NCBI GenBank assembly: GCA_964057225.1
Contig: OZ059900.1
Location: forward strand, 4,288,501-4,352,500
From: Auanema rhodensis
Lineage: Eukaryota > Nematoda > Chromadorea > Rhabditida > Rhabditidae
Direction: 5' to 3'
DNA: 64,000 nt
Made by a program: the position numbers and the translations under genes. Below the pieces are notes generated by a model. It did not search any database. It had not been told where the DNA came from and saw nothing but the letters and a program-made list of their open reading frames with translations. Positions 35,352-49,591 of this stretch are shown here, piece after piece (the first letter of the stretch is position 1; each line of letters starts with the position of its first letter).

Positions 35352-36564
35352 CGCATTTTTGCAGGGAGAAAAATTTTTTAGTGAATTTTTACAAGGGAAA
35401 AATTTTTTTTTAGAATTTTTGCAGGGAAAAATTTTTTTTTGTGTATTTTTGTAGGAAAAATTTTTTTTCGTGTATTTTTGCAGGAAAAATTTTTTTTCGT
35501 GTATTTTTGCAGGAAAAATTTTTTTTCGTGTATATTTGCAGGAAAACTTTTTCTTTGTGTATTTTTGCAAGAAAAGTAGTTTCTTCGTGTGTTTATACAT
35601 GAAAACTTTTTCTTTGTGTATTTTTGCAGGAAAAATTTTTTTTCGTGTATTTTTGCAGGAAATGTAATTTGTAGGTGTATTTTTGCAGGAAAAGTAGTTT
35701 CTTCGTGTATTTTTGCGGTAAAAGTTTGCAGGGAGAAAAATTTTTTAGTGAATTTTTACAAGGGAAAAATTTTTTTTTAGAATTTTTGCAGGGAAAAATT
35801 TTTTTTTGTGTATTTTTGTAGGAAAAATTTTTTTTCGTGTATTTTTGCTTGAAAAATTTTTTTTCGTGTATTTTTGCAGGAAAAATTTTTTTTCGTGTAT
35901 ATTTGCAGGAAAACTTTTTCTTTGTGTATTTTTGCAAGAAAAGTAGTTTCTTCGTGTATTTTTGCAGGAAAAATTTTTTTTCGTGTGTTTATACATGAAA
36001 ACTTTTTCTTTGTGTATTTTTGCAGGAAAAATTTTTTTTCGTGTATTTTTGCAGGAAATGTAATTTGTAGGTGTATTTTTGCAGGAAAAGTAGTTTCTTC
36101 GTGTATTTTTGCGGTAAAAGTAGTTTCTTCGTGTATTTTTGCAGGAAAAACTTTTTTTCGTGTATTTATACATGAAAACTTTTTCTTTGTGTATTTTTGC
36201 AGGAAAAGTAGTTTCTTCGTGTATTTATACATGAAAACTTTTTCTTTGTGTATTTATACATGAAAACTTTTTCTCTGTGTATTTTTGCAGGAAAAATTAT
36301 TTTTCGTGTATTTATACATGAAAACTTTTTCTTTGTGTATTTTTGCAGGAAAAGTAGTTTCTTCGTGTATTTATACATGAAAACTTTTTCTTTGTGTATT
36401 TATACATGAAAACTTTTTCTTTGTGTATTTTTGCAGGAAAAATTATTTTTCGTGTATTTATACATGAAAACTTTTTCTTTGTGTATTTTTGCAGGAAAAA
36501 TTTTTTTTCGTGTAATTTTGCAGGAAAAGTAGTTTGTAGGTGTATTTTTGCAGGAAAAGTATTT
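35352..36564. repeat. Minisatellite of unit 11 with duplicated left part
   Basis: The second copy begins at about 35725. The first copy lacks a different 29-bp monomer from unit 10. Confidence 0.95.
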
Positions 36565-36869
36565 TACATAAAATTTTTACTGGAATGTTTCATCGGAATA
36601 TAAACATTATGAAATAATATCTGAAGATTGTTACACTATTCACCGAAACGATATCACAATCGTAAGGTAGCAGGAGAAAATTTTTACAATAATTTTCGTT
36701 GTCTGCAATTTTACTTGTTCACATTGAAAAATGTGAATATTTTCTATAATGTGTCGTTTCTGTGTGATTTTTCAACTTTCTTAATTTTTTTGGTGAATTG
36801 GGAAAAAAAAATTATTCTACTTCTCGATATTTATATTGTTTAGTAAGAAATAATGGATTCTCTATTGCG

Positions 36870-37713
36870 AATCTGATTGATTCTGTCAGCGCTGTATGCT
36901 CAAGTAAAAGATTAAGCCATGCATGTATAAAGTTCATTATTTTTGAGAAACTGCGAACGGCTCATTAGAGCAGATATGATTTTTCTCGATTTCTATGGAT
37001 AACTGTGGTAATTCTGGAGCTAATACATGCTTAATAGTTGTTCTTCTTCCCAAGTTCAACGCAGTTATTAGTACAAACCAATTTAATGTTTGTTGACTCT
37101 GAATAACCCAGTTAATCGACGGTTTTACTGTCTTTTTTCGAGATTAATGTTTGCCCTATCAACCTGATGGTAATATAGAGTTTTACCATGGTGATCACGG
37201 GTAACGGAGAATTAGGGTTCGACTCCGGAGAGGGAGCCTTAGAAACGGCTACCACATCCAAGGAAGGCAGCAGGCGCGTAACTTATCCACTACTTCAGTG
37301 AGATAGTAACTAAAAATAAAAAGATCAATCTTTTTAGATTGATTATTTCACTGAGCTGAGCTTAAATAGCTCTACAAGGACCCAGTGGAGGGCAAGTCTG
37401 GTGCCAGCAGCCGCGGTAATTCCAGCTCCACTAGTGTAAAACGTTATTGCTGTAGTTAAAAAGCTCGTAGTTGGATCTGAGGCATTTTCTGTGATACGGC
37501 TTGCCGGTAATCATAGATGTGTTTATTTTGTCGGTTTTGTGTATGTACTTCGGTGTGTATACTGGCTCGGGTTTACTTTGAATAAATCAAAGCGCTCAAA
37601 GCAAGCGATTGCTTGTATGTGCTATCATGGAATAATAAAAGAGGACTTCGGTTCTATTTATTGGTTTGAGAGTCGAATTAATGATTAATAGGGACGATTC
37701 GGGGGCATTCGTA
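36870..37713 (+). rRNA. 18S rRNA, 5' half only (unit 12)
   Basis: The variable sites are as in unit 11. Confidence 0.95.
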
Positions 37714-38722
37714 GGTGTTGTATCCAGTAGAGCAGTCTTTATAAACTGCGATCTGTTGAGACTATCCTTTGATTGGATGTTTTGTTTTATACCTGAAAGT
37801 ATACCTTATTCTTGTTTCAAATAACGTTTTATTGATTGTATATAGCGATAGCAATATTGATACCTTATTTTAAAAAAGGTATACTTTATTTGTAAGAAAA
37901 GGTATACTTTATTTGTAAGAAAAAGTATACTTTATTGGAATATTGGAACCATTTTTCAAAAAAAAGCGCATATAAATGGTCACCCGAGAATTTTAATTTA
38001 AAAAATCAAAAATTTTGATAAAAATGGCAAATTTTACTTGATTGATTCTGTCAGCGCTGTAGCTTTCCTCAAGGATTAAGCCATATCGGGAAATTTTCCA
38101 AAACATATTTCATATATAGTGTAAAATATGTAAAAAGAGTCAGAAAATAGAATAAGACTACTCTGAAAAATAGTTTTGAAAAAAAAAATTTGCATATTTT
38201 TTCAAAAATTTCCATAATTTTTGACTAGACAAAATTTTTGGTCGGTTGGCGGTTTGGCTTAAAAAGTTCAACTTTCTACATGCATGGCTTAATCTTTTAC
38301 TTGAGCATACAGCGCTGACAGAATCAATCAAGTACGTGAAAAAAATTTTTTTGTGGTCGGTGAGCGGTTGGCATGGCTTAATCCTTGACGAAAGCTACAG
38401 CGCTGACAGAATCAATCAAGTAAAAAAAAAATTTTGTTTCTCAATTCCAATGTTAAAACTCTTTAAAAATGTGTAAAAAATGTTTTGAGAGTATCGTGAA
38501 AACATGTTGAAAAAAAAATTTTTTTTGGACTTGGAAATTTTTTTGGTCTCTGAGCTGTGAGCCTATCGCAGTTTCTCAAAAATGATGAACTTTATACATG
38601 CATGGCTTAATCTTTTACTTGAGCATACAGCGCTGACAGAATCAATCAAGTAAATGAGAGAGGAACGAAATTTTGATACCATATGTCTTCGGGGAAGTAT
38701 TTCTGAATAAATTTTTTTTTTT

Positions 38723-39935
38723 CGCATTTTTGCAGGGAGAAAAATTTTTTAGTGAATTTTTACAAGGGAAAAATTTTTTTTTAGAATTTTTGCAGGGAAA
38801 AATTTTTTTTTGTGTATTTTTGTAGGAAAAATTTTTTTTCGTGTATTTTTGCAGGAAAAATTTTTTTTCGTGTATTTTTGCAGGAAAAATTTTTTTTCGT
38901 GTATATTTGCAGGAAAACTTTTTCTTTGTGTATTTTTGCAAGAAAAGTAGTTTCTTCGTGTGTTTATACATGAAAACTTTTTCTTTGTGTATTTTTGCAG
39001 GAAAAATTTTTTTTCGTGTATTTTTGCAGGAAATGTAATTTGTAGGTGTATTTTTGCAGGAAAAGTAGTTTCTTCGTGTATTTTTGCGGTAAAAGTTTGC
39101 AGGGAGAAAAATTTTTTAGTGAATTTTTACAAGGGAAAAATTTTTTTTTAGAATTTTTGCAGGGAAAAATTTTTTTTTGTGTATTTTTGTAGGAAAAATT
39201 TTTTTTCGTGTATTTTTGCTTGAAAAATTTTTTTTCGTGTATTTTTGCAGGAAAAATTTTTTTTCGTGTATATTTGCAGGAAAACTTTTTCTTTGTGTAT
39301 TTTTGCAAGAAAAGTAGTTTCTTCGTGTATTTTTGCAGGAAAAATTTTTTTTCGTGTGTTTATACATGAAAACTTTTTCTTTGTGTATTTTTGCAGGAAA
39401 AATTTTTTTTCGTGTATTTTTGCAGGAAATGTAATTTGTAGGTGTATTTTTGCAGGAAAAGTAGTTTCTTCGTGTATTTTTGCGGTAAAAGTAGTTTCTT
39501 CGTGTATTTTTGCAGGAAAAACTTTTTTTCGTGTATTTATACATGAAAACTTTTTCTTTGTGTATTTTTGCAGGAAAAGTAGTTTCTTCGTGTATTTATA
39601 CATGAAAACTTTTTCTTTGTGTATTTATACATGAAAACTTTTTCTCTGTGTATTTTTGCAGGAAAAATTATTTTTCGTGTATTTATACATGAAAACTTTT
39701 TCTTTGTGTATTTTTGCAGGAAAAGTAGTTTCTTCGTGTATTTATACATGAAAACTTTTTCTTTGTGTATTTATACATGAAAACTTTTTCTTTGTGTATT
39801 TTTGCAGGAAAAATTATTTTTCGTGTATTTATACATGAAAACTTTTTCTTTGTGTATTTTTGCAGGAAAAATTTTTTTTCGTGTAATTTTGCAGGAAAAG
39901 TAGTTTGTAGGTGTATTTTTGCAGGAAAAGTATTT
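38723..39935. repeat. Minisatellite of unit 12
   Basis: Same architecture as unit 11; second copy from about 39096. Confidence 0.95.
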
Positions 39936-40240
39936 TACATAAAATTTTTACTGGAATGTTTCATCGGAATATAAACATTATGAAATAATATCTGAAGATT
40001 GTTACACTATTCACCGAAACGATATCACAATCGTAAGGTAGCAGGAGAAAATTTTTACAATAATTTTCGTTGTCTGCAATTTTACTTGTTCACATTGAAA
40101 AATGTGAATATTTTCTATAATGTGTCGTTTCTGTGTGATTTTTCAACTTTCTTAATTTTTTTGGTGAATTGGGAAAAAAAAATTATTCTACTTCTCGATA
40201 TTTATATTGTTTAGTAAGAAATAATGGATTCTCTATTGCG

Positions 40241-41084
40241 AATCTGATTGATTCTGTCAGCGCTGTATGCTCAAGTAAAAGATTAAGCCATGCATGTATA
40301 AAGTTCATTATTTTTGAGAAACTGCGAACGGCTCATTAGAGCAGATATGATTTTTCTCGATTTCTATGGATAACTGTGGTAATTCTGGAGCTAATACATG
40401 CTTAATAGTTGTTCTTCTTCCCAAGTTCAACGCAGTTATTAGTACAAACCAATTTAATGTTTGTTGACTCTGAATAACCCAGTTAATCGACGGTTTTACT
40501 GTCTTTTTTCGAGATTAATGTTTGCCCTATCAACCTGATGGTAATATAGAGTTTTACCATGGTGATCACGGGTAACGGAGAATTAGGGTTCGACTCCGGA
40601 GAGGGAGCCTTAGAAACGGCTACCACATCCAAGGAAGGCAGCAGGCGCGTAACTTATCCACTACTTCAGTGAGATAGTAACTAAAAATAAAAAGATCAAT
40701 CTTTTTAGATTGATTATTTCACTGAGCTGAGCTTAAATAGCTCTACAAGGACCCAGTGGAGGGCAAGTCTGGTGCCAGCAGCCGCGGTAATTCCAGCTCC
40801 ACTAGTGTAAAACGTTATTGCTGTAGTTAAAAAGCTCGTAGTTGGATCTGAGGCATTTTCTGTGATACGGCTTGCCGGTAATCATAGATGTGTCTATTTT
40901 GTCGGTTTTGTGTATGTACTTCGGTGTGTATACTGGCTCGGGTTTACTTTGAATAAATCAAAGCGCTCAAAGCAAGCGATTGCTTGTATGTGCTATCATG
41001 GAATAATAAAAGAGGACTTCGGTTCTATTTATTGGTTTGAGAGTCGAATTAATGATTAATAGGGACGATTCGGGGGCATTCGTA
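40241..41084 (+). rRNA. 18S rRNA, 5' half only (unit 13)
   Basis: C at 934, unlike both neighbours, which suggests a local conversion tract. Confidence 0.95.
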
Positions 41085-42093
41085 GGTGTTGTATCCAGTA
41101 GAGCAGTCTTTATAAACTGCGATCTGTTGAGACTATCCTTTGATTGGATGTTTTGTTTTATACCTGAAAGTATACCTTATTCTTGTTTCAAATAACGTTT
41201 TATTGATTGTATATAGCGATAGCAATATTGATACCTTATTTTAAAAAAGGTATACTTTATTTGTAAGAAAAGGTATACTTTATTTGTAAGAAAAAGTATA
41301 CTTTATTGGAATATTGGAACCATTTTTCAAAAAAAAGCGCATATAAATGGTCACCCGAGAATTTTAATTTAAAAAATCAAAAATTTTGATAAAAATGGCA
41401 AATTTTACTTGATTGATTCTGTCAGCGCTGTAGCTTTCCTCAAGGATTAAGCCATATCGGGAAATTTTCCAAAACATATTTCATATATAGTGTAAAATAT
41501 GTAAAAAGAGTCAGAAAATAGAATAAGACTACTCTGAAAAATAGTTTTGAAAAAAAAAATTTGCATATTTTTTCAAAAATTTCCATAATTTTTGACTAGA
41601 CAAAATTTTTGGTCGGTTGGCGGTTTGGCTTAAAAAGTTCAACTTTCTACATGCATGGCTTAATCTTTTACTTGAGCATACAGCGCTGACAGAATCAATC
41701 AAGTACGTGAAAAAAATTTTTTTGTGGTCGGTGAGCGGTTGGCATGGCTTAATCCTTGACGAAAGCTACAGCGCTGACAGAATCAATCAAGTAAAAAAAA
41801 AATTTTGTTTCTCAATTCCAATGTTAAAACTCTTTAAAAATGTGTAAAAAATGTTTTGAGAGTATCGTGAAAACATGTTGAAAAAAAAATTTTTTTTGGA
41901 CTTGGAAATTTTTTTGGTCTCTGAGCTGTGAGCCTATCGCAGTTTCTCAAAAATGATGAACTTTATACATGCATGGCTTAATCTTTTACTTGAGCATACA
42001 GCGCTGACAGAATCAATCAAGTAAATGAGAGAGGAACGAAATTTTGATACCATATGTCTTCGGGGAAGTATTTCTGAATAAATTTTTTTTTTT

Positions 42094-43305
42094 CGCATTT
42101 TTGCAGGGAGAAAAATTTTTTAGTGAATTTTTACAAGGGAAAAATTTTTTTTTAGAATTTTTGTAGGAAAAATTTTTTTTCGTGTATTTTTGCAGGAAAA
42201 ATTTTTTTTCGTGTATTTTTGCAGGAAAAATTTTTTTTCGTGTATATTTGCAGGAAAACTTTTTCTTTGTGTATTTTTGCAAGAAAAGTAGTTTCTTCGT
42301 GTATTTTTGCAGGAAAAATTTTTTTTCGTGTGTTTATACATGAAAACTTTTTCTTTGTGTATTTTTGCAGGAAAAATTTTTTTTCGTGTATTTTTGCAGG
42401 AAATGTAATTTGTAGGTGTATTTTTGCAGGAAAAGTAGTTTCTTCGTGTATTTTTGCGGTAAATGTTTGCAGGGAGAAAAATTTTTTAGTGAATTTTTAC
42501 AAGGGAAAAATTTTTTTTTAGAATTTTTGCAGGGAAAAATTTTTTTTTGTGTATTTTTGTAGGAAAAATTTTTTTTCGTGTATTTTTGCTTGAAAAATTT
42601 TTTTTCGTGTATTTTTGCAGGAAAAATTTTTTTTCGTGTATATTTGCAGGAAAACTTTTTCTTTGTGTATTTTTGCAAGAAAAGTAGTTTCTTCGTGTAT
42701 TTTTGCAGGAAAAATTTTTTTTCGTGTGTTTATACATGAAAACTTTTTCTTTGTGTATTTTTGCAGGAAAAATTTTTTTTCGTGTATTTTTGCAGGAAAT
42801 GTAATTTGTAGGTGTATTTTTGCAGGAAAAGTAGTTTCTTCGTGTATTTTTGCGGTAAAAGTAGTTTCTTCGTGTATTTTTGCAGGAAAAACTTTTTTTC
42901 GTGTATTTATACATGAAAACTTTTTCTTTGTGTATTTTTGCAGGAAAAGTAGTTTCTTCGTGTATTTATACATGAAAACTTTTTCTTTGTGTATTTATAC
43001 ATGAAAACTTTTTCTCTGTGTATTTTTGCAGGAAAAATTATTTTTCGTGTATTTATACATGAAAACTTTTTCTTTGTGTATTTTTGCAGGAAAAGTAGTT
43101 TCTTCGTGTATTTATACATGAAAACTTTTTCTTTGTGTATTTATACATGAAAACTTTTTCTTTGTGTATTTTTGCAGGAAAAATTATTTTTCGTGTATTT
43201 ATACATGAAAACTTTTTCTTTGTGTATTTTTGCAGGAAAAATTTTTTTTCGTGTAATTTTGCAGGAAAAGTAGTTTGTAGGTGTATTTTTGCAGGAAAAG
43301 TATTT
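42094..43305. repeat. Minisatellite of unit 13
   Basis: Unit 10 architecture; second copy from about 42456, junction with AAATG. Confidence 0.95.
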
Positions 43306-43610
43306 TACATAAAATTTTTACTGGAATGTTTCATCGGAATATAAACATTATGAAATAATATCTGAAGATTGTTACACTATTCACCGAAACGATATCACAA
43401 TCGTAAGGTAGCAGGAGAAAATTTTTACAATAATTTTCGTTATCTGCAATTTTACTTGTTCACATTGAAAAATGTGAATATTTTCTATAATGTGTCGTTT
43501 CTGTGTGATTTTTCAACTTTCTTAATTTTTTTGGTGAATTGGGAAAAAAAAATTATTCTACTTCTCGATATTTATATTGTTTAGTAAGAAATAATGGATT
43601 CTCTATTGCG

Positions 43611-44454
43611 AATCTGATTGATTCTGTCAGCGCTGTATGCTCAAGTAAAAGATTAAGCCATGCATGTATAAAGTTCATTATTTTTGAGAAACTGCGAACG
43701 GCTCATTAGAGCAGATATGATTTTTCTCGATTTCTATGGATAACTGTGGTAATTCTGGAGCTAATACATGCTTAATAGTTGTTCTTCTTCCCAAGTTCAA
43801 CGCAGTTATTAGTACAAACCAATTTAATGTTTGTTGACTCTGAATAACCCAGTTAATCGACGGTTTTACTGTCTTTTTTCGAGATTAATGTTTGCCCTAT
43901 CAACCTGATGGTAATATAGAGTTTTACCATGGTGATCACGGGTAACGGAGAATTAGGGTTCGACTCCGGAGAGGGAGCCTTAGAAACGGCTACCACATCC
44001 AAGGAAGGCAGCAGGCGCGTAACTTATCCACTACTTCAGTGAGATAGTAACTAAAAATAAAAAGATCAATCTTTTTAGATTGATTATTTCACTGAGCTGA
44101 GCTTAAATAGCTCTACAAGGACCCAGTGGAGGGCAAGTCTGGTGCCAGCAGCCGCGGTAATTCCAGCTCCACTAGTGTAAAACGTTATTGCTGTAGTTAA
44201 AAAGCTCGTAGTTGGATCTGAGGCATTTTCTGTGATACGGCTTGCCGGTAATCATAGATGTGTTTATTTTGTCGGTTTTGTGTATGTACTTCGGTGTGTA
44301 TACTGGCTCGGGTTTACTTTGAATAAATCAAAGCGCTCAAAGCAAGCGATTGCTTGTATGTGCTATCATGGAATAATAAAAGAGGACTTCGGTTCTATTT
44401 ATTGGTTTGAGAGTCGAATTAATGATTAATAGGGACGATTCGGGGGCATTCGTA
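43611..44454 (+). rRNA. 18S rRNA, 5' half only (unit 14)
   Basis: T at 934; other variable sites as in unit 11. Confidence 0.95.
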
Positions 44455-45463
44455 GGTGTTGTATCCAGTAGAGCAGTCTTTATAAACTGCGATCTGTTGA
44501 GACTATCCTTTGATTGGATGTTTTGTTTTATACCTGAAAGTATACCTTATTCTTGTTTCAAATAACGTTTTATTGATTGTATATAGCGATAGCAATATTG
44601 ATACCTTATTTTAAAAAAGGTATACTTTATTTGTAAGAAAAGGTATACTTTATTTGTAAGAAAAAGTATACTTTATTGGAATATTGGAACCATTTTTCAA
44701 AAAAAAGCGCATATAAATGGTCACCCGAGAATTTTAATTTAAAAAATCAAAAATTTTGATAAAAATGGCAAATTTTACTTGATTGATTCTGTCAGCGCTG
44801 TAGCTTTCCTCAAGGATTAAGCCATATCGGGAAATTTTCCAAAACATATTTCATATATAGTGTAAAATATGTAAAAAGAGTCAGAAAATAGAATAAGACT
44901 ACTCTGAAAAATAGTTTTGAAAAAAAAAATTTGCATATTTTTTCAAAAATTTCCATAATTTTTGACTAGACAAAATTTTTGGTCGGTTGGCGGTTTGGCT
45001 TAAAAAGTTCAACTTTCTACATGCATGGCTTAATCTTTTACTTGAGCATACAGCGCTGACAGAATCAATCAAGTACGTGAAAAAAATTTTTTTGTGGTCG
45101 GTGAGCGGTTGGCATGGCTTAATCCTTGACGAAAGCTACAGCGCTGACAGAATCAATCAAGTAAAAAAAAAATTTTGTTTCTCAATTCCAATGTTAAAAC
45201 TCTTTAAAAATGTGTAAAAAATGTTTTGAGAGTATCGTGAAAACATGTTGAAAAAAAAATTTTTTTTGGACTTGGAAATTTTTTTGGTCTCTGAGCTGTG
45301 AGCCTATCGCAGTTTCTCAAAAATGATGAACTTTATACATGCATGGCTTAATCTTTTACTTGAGCATACAGCGCTGACAGAATCAATCAAGTAAATGAGA
45401 GAGGAACGAAATTTTGATACCATATGTCTTCGGGGAAGTATTTCTGAATAAATTTTTTTTTTT

Positions 45464-46675
45464 CGCATTTTTGCAGGGAGAAAAATTTTTTAGTGAATTT
45501 TTACAAGGGAAAAATTTTTTTTTAGAATTTTTGTAGGAAAAATTTTTTTTCGTGTATTTTTGCAGGAAAAATTTTTTTTCGTGTATTTTTGCAGGAAAAA
45601 TTTTTTTTCGTGTATATTTGCAGGAAAACTTTTTCTTTGTGTATTTTTGCAAGAAAAGTAGTTTCTTCGTGTATTTTTGCAGGAAGAATTTTTTTTCGTG
45701 TGTTTATACATGAAAACTTTTTCTTTGTGTATTTTTGCAGGAAAAATTTTTTTTCGTGTATTTTTGCAGGAAATGTAATTTGTAGGTGTATTTTTGCAGG
45801 AAAAGTAGTTTCTTCGTGTATTTTTGCGGTAAAAGTTTGCAGGGAGAAAAATTTTTTAGTGAATTTTTACAAGGGAAAAATTTTTTTTTAGAATTTTTGC
45901 AGGGAAAAATTTTTTTTTGTGTATTTTTGTAGGAAAAATTTTTTTTCGTGTATTTTTGCTTGAAAAATTTTTTTTCGTGTATTTTTGCAGGAAAAATTTT
46001 TTTTCGTGTATATTTGCAGGAAAACTTTTTCTTTGTGTATTTTTGCAAGAAAAGTAGTTTCTTCGTGTATTTTTGCAGGAAAAATTTTTTTTCGTGTGTT
46101 TATACATGAAAACTTTTTCTTTGTGTATTTTTGCAGGAAAAATTTTTTTTCGTGTATTTTTGCAGGAAATGTAATTTGTAGGTGTATTTTTGCAGGAAAA
46201 GTAGTTTCTTCGTGTATTTTTGCGGTAAAAGTAGTTTCTTCGTGTATTTTTGCAGGAAAAACTTTTTTTCGTGTATTTATACATGAAAACTTTTTCTTTG
46301 TGTATTTTTGCAGGAAAAGTAGTTTCTTCGTGTATTTATACATGAAAACTTTTTCTTTGTGTATTTATACATGAAAACTTTTTCTCTGTGTATTTTTGCA
46401 GGAAAAATTATTTTTCGTGTATTTATACATGAAAACTTTTTCTTTGTGTATTTTTGCAGGAAAAGTAGTTTCTTCGTGTATTTATACATGAAAACTTTTT
46501 CTTTGTGTATTTATACATGAAAACTTTTTCTTTGTGTATTTTTGCAGGAAAAATTATTTTTCGTGTATTTATACATGAAAACTTTTTCTTTGTGTATTTT
46601 TGCAGGAAAAATTTTTTTTCGTGTAATTTTGCAGGAAAAGTAGTTTGTAGGTGTATTTTTGCAGGAAAAGTATTT
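45464..46675. repeat. Minisatellite of unit 14
   Basis: Unit 10 architecture; second copy from about 45836. Confidence 0.95.
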
Positions 46676-46980
46676 TACATAAAATTTTTACTGGAATGTT
46701 TCATCGGAATATAAACATTATGAAATAATATCTGAAGATTGTTACACTATTCACCGAAACGATATCACAATCGTAAGGTAGCAGGAGAAAATTTTTACAA
46801 TAATTTTCGTTATCTGCAATTTTACTTGTTCACATTGAAAAATGTGAATATTTTCTATAATGTGTCGTTTCTGTGTGATTTTTCAACTTTCTTAATTTTT
46901 TTGGTGAATTGGGAAAAAAAAATTATTCTACTTCTCGATATTTATATTGTTTAGTAAGAAATAATGGATTCTCTATTGCG

Positions 46981-47824
46981 AATCTGATTGATTCTGTCAG
47001 CGCTGTATGCTCAAGTAAAAGATTAAGCCATGCATGTATAAAGTTCATTATTTTTGAGAAACTGCGAACGGCTCATTAGAGCAGATATGATTTTTCTCGA
47101 TTTCTATGGATAACTGTGGTAATTCTGGAGCTAATACATGCTTAATAGTTGTTCTTCTTCCCAAGTTCAACGCAGTTATTAGTACAAACCAATTTAATGT
47201 TTGTTGACTCTGAATAACCCAGTTAATCGACGGTTTTACTGTCTTTTTTCGAGATTAATGTTTGCCCTATCAACCTGATGGTAATATAGAGTTTTACCAT
47301 GGTGATCACGGGTAACGGAGAATTAGGGTTCGACTCCGGAGAGGGAGCCTTAGAAACGGCTACCACATCCAAGGAAGGCAGCAGGCGCGTAACTTATCCA
47401 CTACTTCAGTGAGATAGTAACTAAAAATAAAAAGATCAATCTTTTTAGATTGATTATTTCACTGAGCTGAGCTTAAATAGCTCTACAAGGACCCAGTGGA
47501 GGGCAAGTCTGGTGCCAGCAGCCGCGGTAATTCCAGCTCCACTAGTGTAAAACGTTATTGCTGTAGTTAAAAAGCTCGTAGTTGGATCTGAGGCATTTTC
47601 TGTGATACGGCTTGCCGGTAATCATAGATGTGTTTATTTTGTCGGTTTTGTGTATGTACTTCGGTGTGTATACTGGCTCGGGTTTACTTTGAATAAATCA
47701 AAGCGCTCAAAGCAAGCGATTGCTTGTATGTGCTATCATGGAATAATAAAAGAGGACTTCGGTTCTATTTATTGGTTTGAGAGTCGAATTAATGATTAAT
47801 AGGGACGATTCGGGGGCATTCGTA
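46981..47824 (+). rRNA. 18S rRNA, 5' half only (unit 15)
   Basis: T at 934; other variable sites as in unit 11. Confidence 0.95.
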
Positions 47825-48833
47825 GGTGTTGTATCCAGTAGAGCAGTCTTTATAAACTGCGATCTGTTGAGACTATCCTTTGATTGGATGTTTTGTTTTA
47901 TACCTGAAAGTATACCTTATTCTTGTTTCAAATAACGTTTTATTGATTGTATATAGCGATAGCAATATTGATACCTTATTTTAAAAAAGGTATACTTTAT
48001 TTGTAAGAAAAGGTATACTTTATTTGTAAGAAAAAGTATACTTTATTGGAATATTGGAACCATTTTTCAAAAAAAAGCGCATATAAATGGTCACCCGAGA
48101 ATTTTAATTTAAAAAATCAAAAATTTTGATAAAAATGGCAAATTTTACTTGATTGATTCTGTCAGCGCTGTAGCTTTCCTCAAGGATTAAGCCATATCGG
48201 GAAATTTTCCAAAACATATTTCATATATAGTGTAAAATATGTAAAAAGAGTCAGAAAATAGAATAAGACTACTCTGAAAAATAGTTTTGAAAAAAAAAAT
48301 TTGCATATTTTTTCAAAAATTTCCATAATTTTTGACTAGACAAAATTTTTGGTCGGTTGGCGGTTTGGCTTAAAAAGTTCAACTTTCTACATGCATGGCT
48401 TAATCTTTTACTTGAGCATACAGCGCTGACAGAATCAATCAAGTACGTGAAAAAAATTTTTTTGTGGTCGGTGAGCGGTTGGCATGGCTTAATCCTTGAC
48501 GAAAGCTACAGCGCTGACAGAATCAATCAAGTAAAAAAAAAATTTTGTTTCTCAATTCCAATGTTAAAACTCTTTAAAAATGTGTAAAAAATGTTTTGAG
48601 AGTATCGTGAAAACATGTTGAAAAAAAAATTTTTTTTGGACTTGGAAATTTTTTTGGTCTCTGAGCTGTGAGCCTATCGCAGTTTCTCAAAAATGATGAA
48701 CTTTATACATGCATGGCTTAATCTTTTACTTGAGCATACAGCGCTGACAGAATCAATCAAGTAAATGAGAGAGGAACGAAATTTTGATACCATATGTCTT
48801 CGGGGAAGTATTTCTGAATAAATTTTTTTTTTT

Positions 48834-49591
48834 CGCATTTTTGCAGGGAGAAAAATTTTTTAGTGAATTTTTACAAGGGAAAAATTTTTTTTTAGAATTT
48901 TTGCAGGGAAAAATTTTTTTTTGTGTATTTTTGTAGGAAAAATTTTTTTTCGTGTATTTTTGCTTGAAAAATTTTTTTTCGTGTATTTTTGCAGGAAAAA
49001 TTTTTTTTCGTGTATATTTGCAGGAAAACTTTTTCTTTGTGTATTTTTGCAAGAAAAGTAGTTTCTTCGTGTATTTTTGCAGGAAAAATTTTTTTTCGTG
49101 TGTTTATACATGAAAACTTTTTCTTTGTGTATTTTTGCAGGAAAAATTTTTTTTCGTGTATTTTTGCAGGAAATGTAATTTGTAGGTGTATTTTTGCAGG
49201 AAAAGTAGTTTCTTCGTGTATTTTTGCAGGAAAAACTTTTTTTCGTGTATTTATACATGAAAACTTTTTCTTTGTGTATTTTTGCAGGAAAAGTAGTTTC
49301 TTCGTGTATTTATACATGAAAACTTTTTCTTTGTGTATTTATACATGAAAACTTTTTCTTTGTGTATTTTTGCAGGAAAAATTATTTTTCGTGTATTTAT
49401 ACATGAAAACTTTTTCTTTGTGTATTTTTGCAGGAAAAGTAGTTTCTTCGTGTATTTATACATGAAAACTTTTTCTTTGTGTATTTATACATGAAAACTT
49501 TTTCTTTGTGTATTTTTGCAGGAAAAATTTTTTTTCGTGTAATTTTGCAGGAAAAGTAGTTTGTAGGTGTATTTTTGCAGGAAAAGTATTT
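48834..49591. repeat. Short minisatellite of unit 15
   Basis: Lacks the GCGGTAAAAG monomer and the right-hand 58-bp pair; has the GCTTG monomer. Confidence 0.95.

Larger units (their letters stand above)
33219..36589 (+). repeat. Array unit 11 (3371 bp, haplotype C, duplicated minisatellite start)
   Basis: It has the same duplication junction as unit 10 (about 35724), but in the first copy a different monomer is missing: GTAGTTTCTTC runs directly into GTGTTTATACATG at 35577-35600. The inverted 18S cluster is at 34898-35277. Confidence 0.96.
36590..39960 (+). repeat. Array unit 12 (3371 bp, haplotype C)
   Basis: Its minisatellite architecture is that of unit 11, so the two look like a recent direct duplication. 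It differs by G in CGTTGTCTGC near 36700, which only unit 13 shares. The duplication junction is at about 39095. The inverted 18S cluster is at 38269-38648. Confidence 0.96.
39961..43330 (+). repeat. Array unit 13 (3370 bp, haplotype C mosaic)
   Basis: It shares CGTTGTCTGC with unit 12 but has C at the 934 position of 18S (like units 1-10) and the unit-10 style minisatellite. It is therefore a mosaic of neighbours. The junction at about 42455 reads AAATG instead of AAAAG. The inverted 18S cluster is at 41640-42019. Confidence 0.96.
43331..46700 (+). repeat. Array unit 14 (3370 bp, haplotype C)
   Basis: It has the unit-10 style minisatellite with the duplication junction at about 45835 and a private G (GCAGGAAGAATT near 45685). 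The inverted 18S cluster is at 45010-45389. Confidence 0.96.
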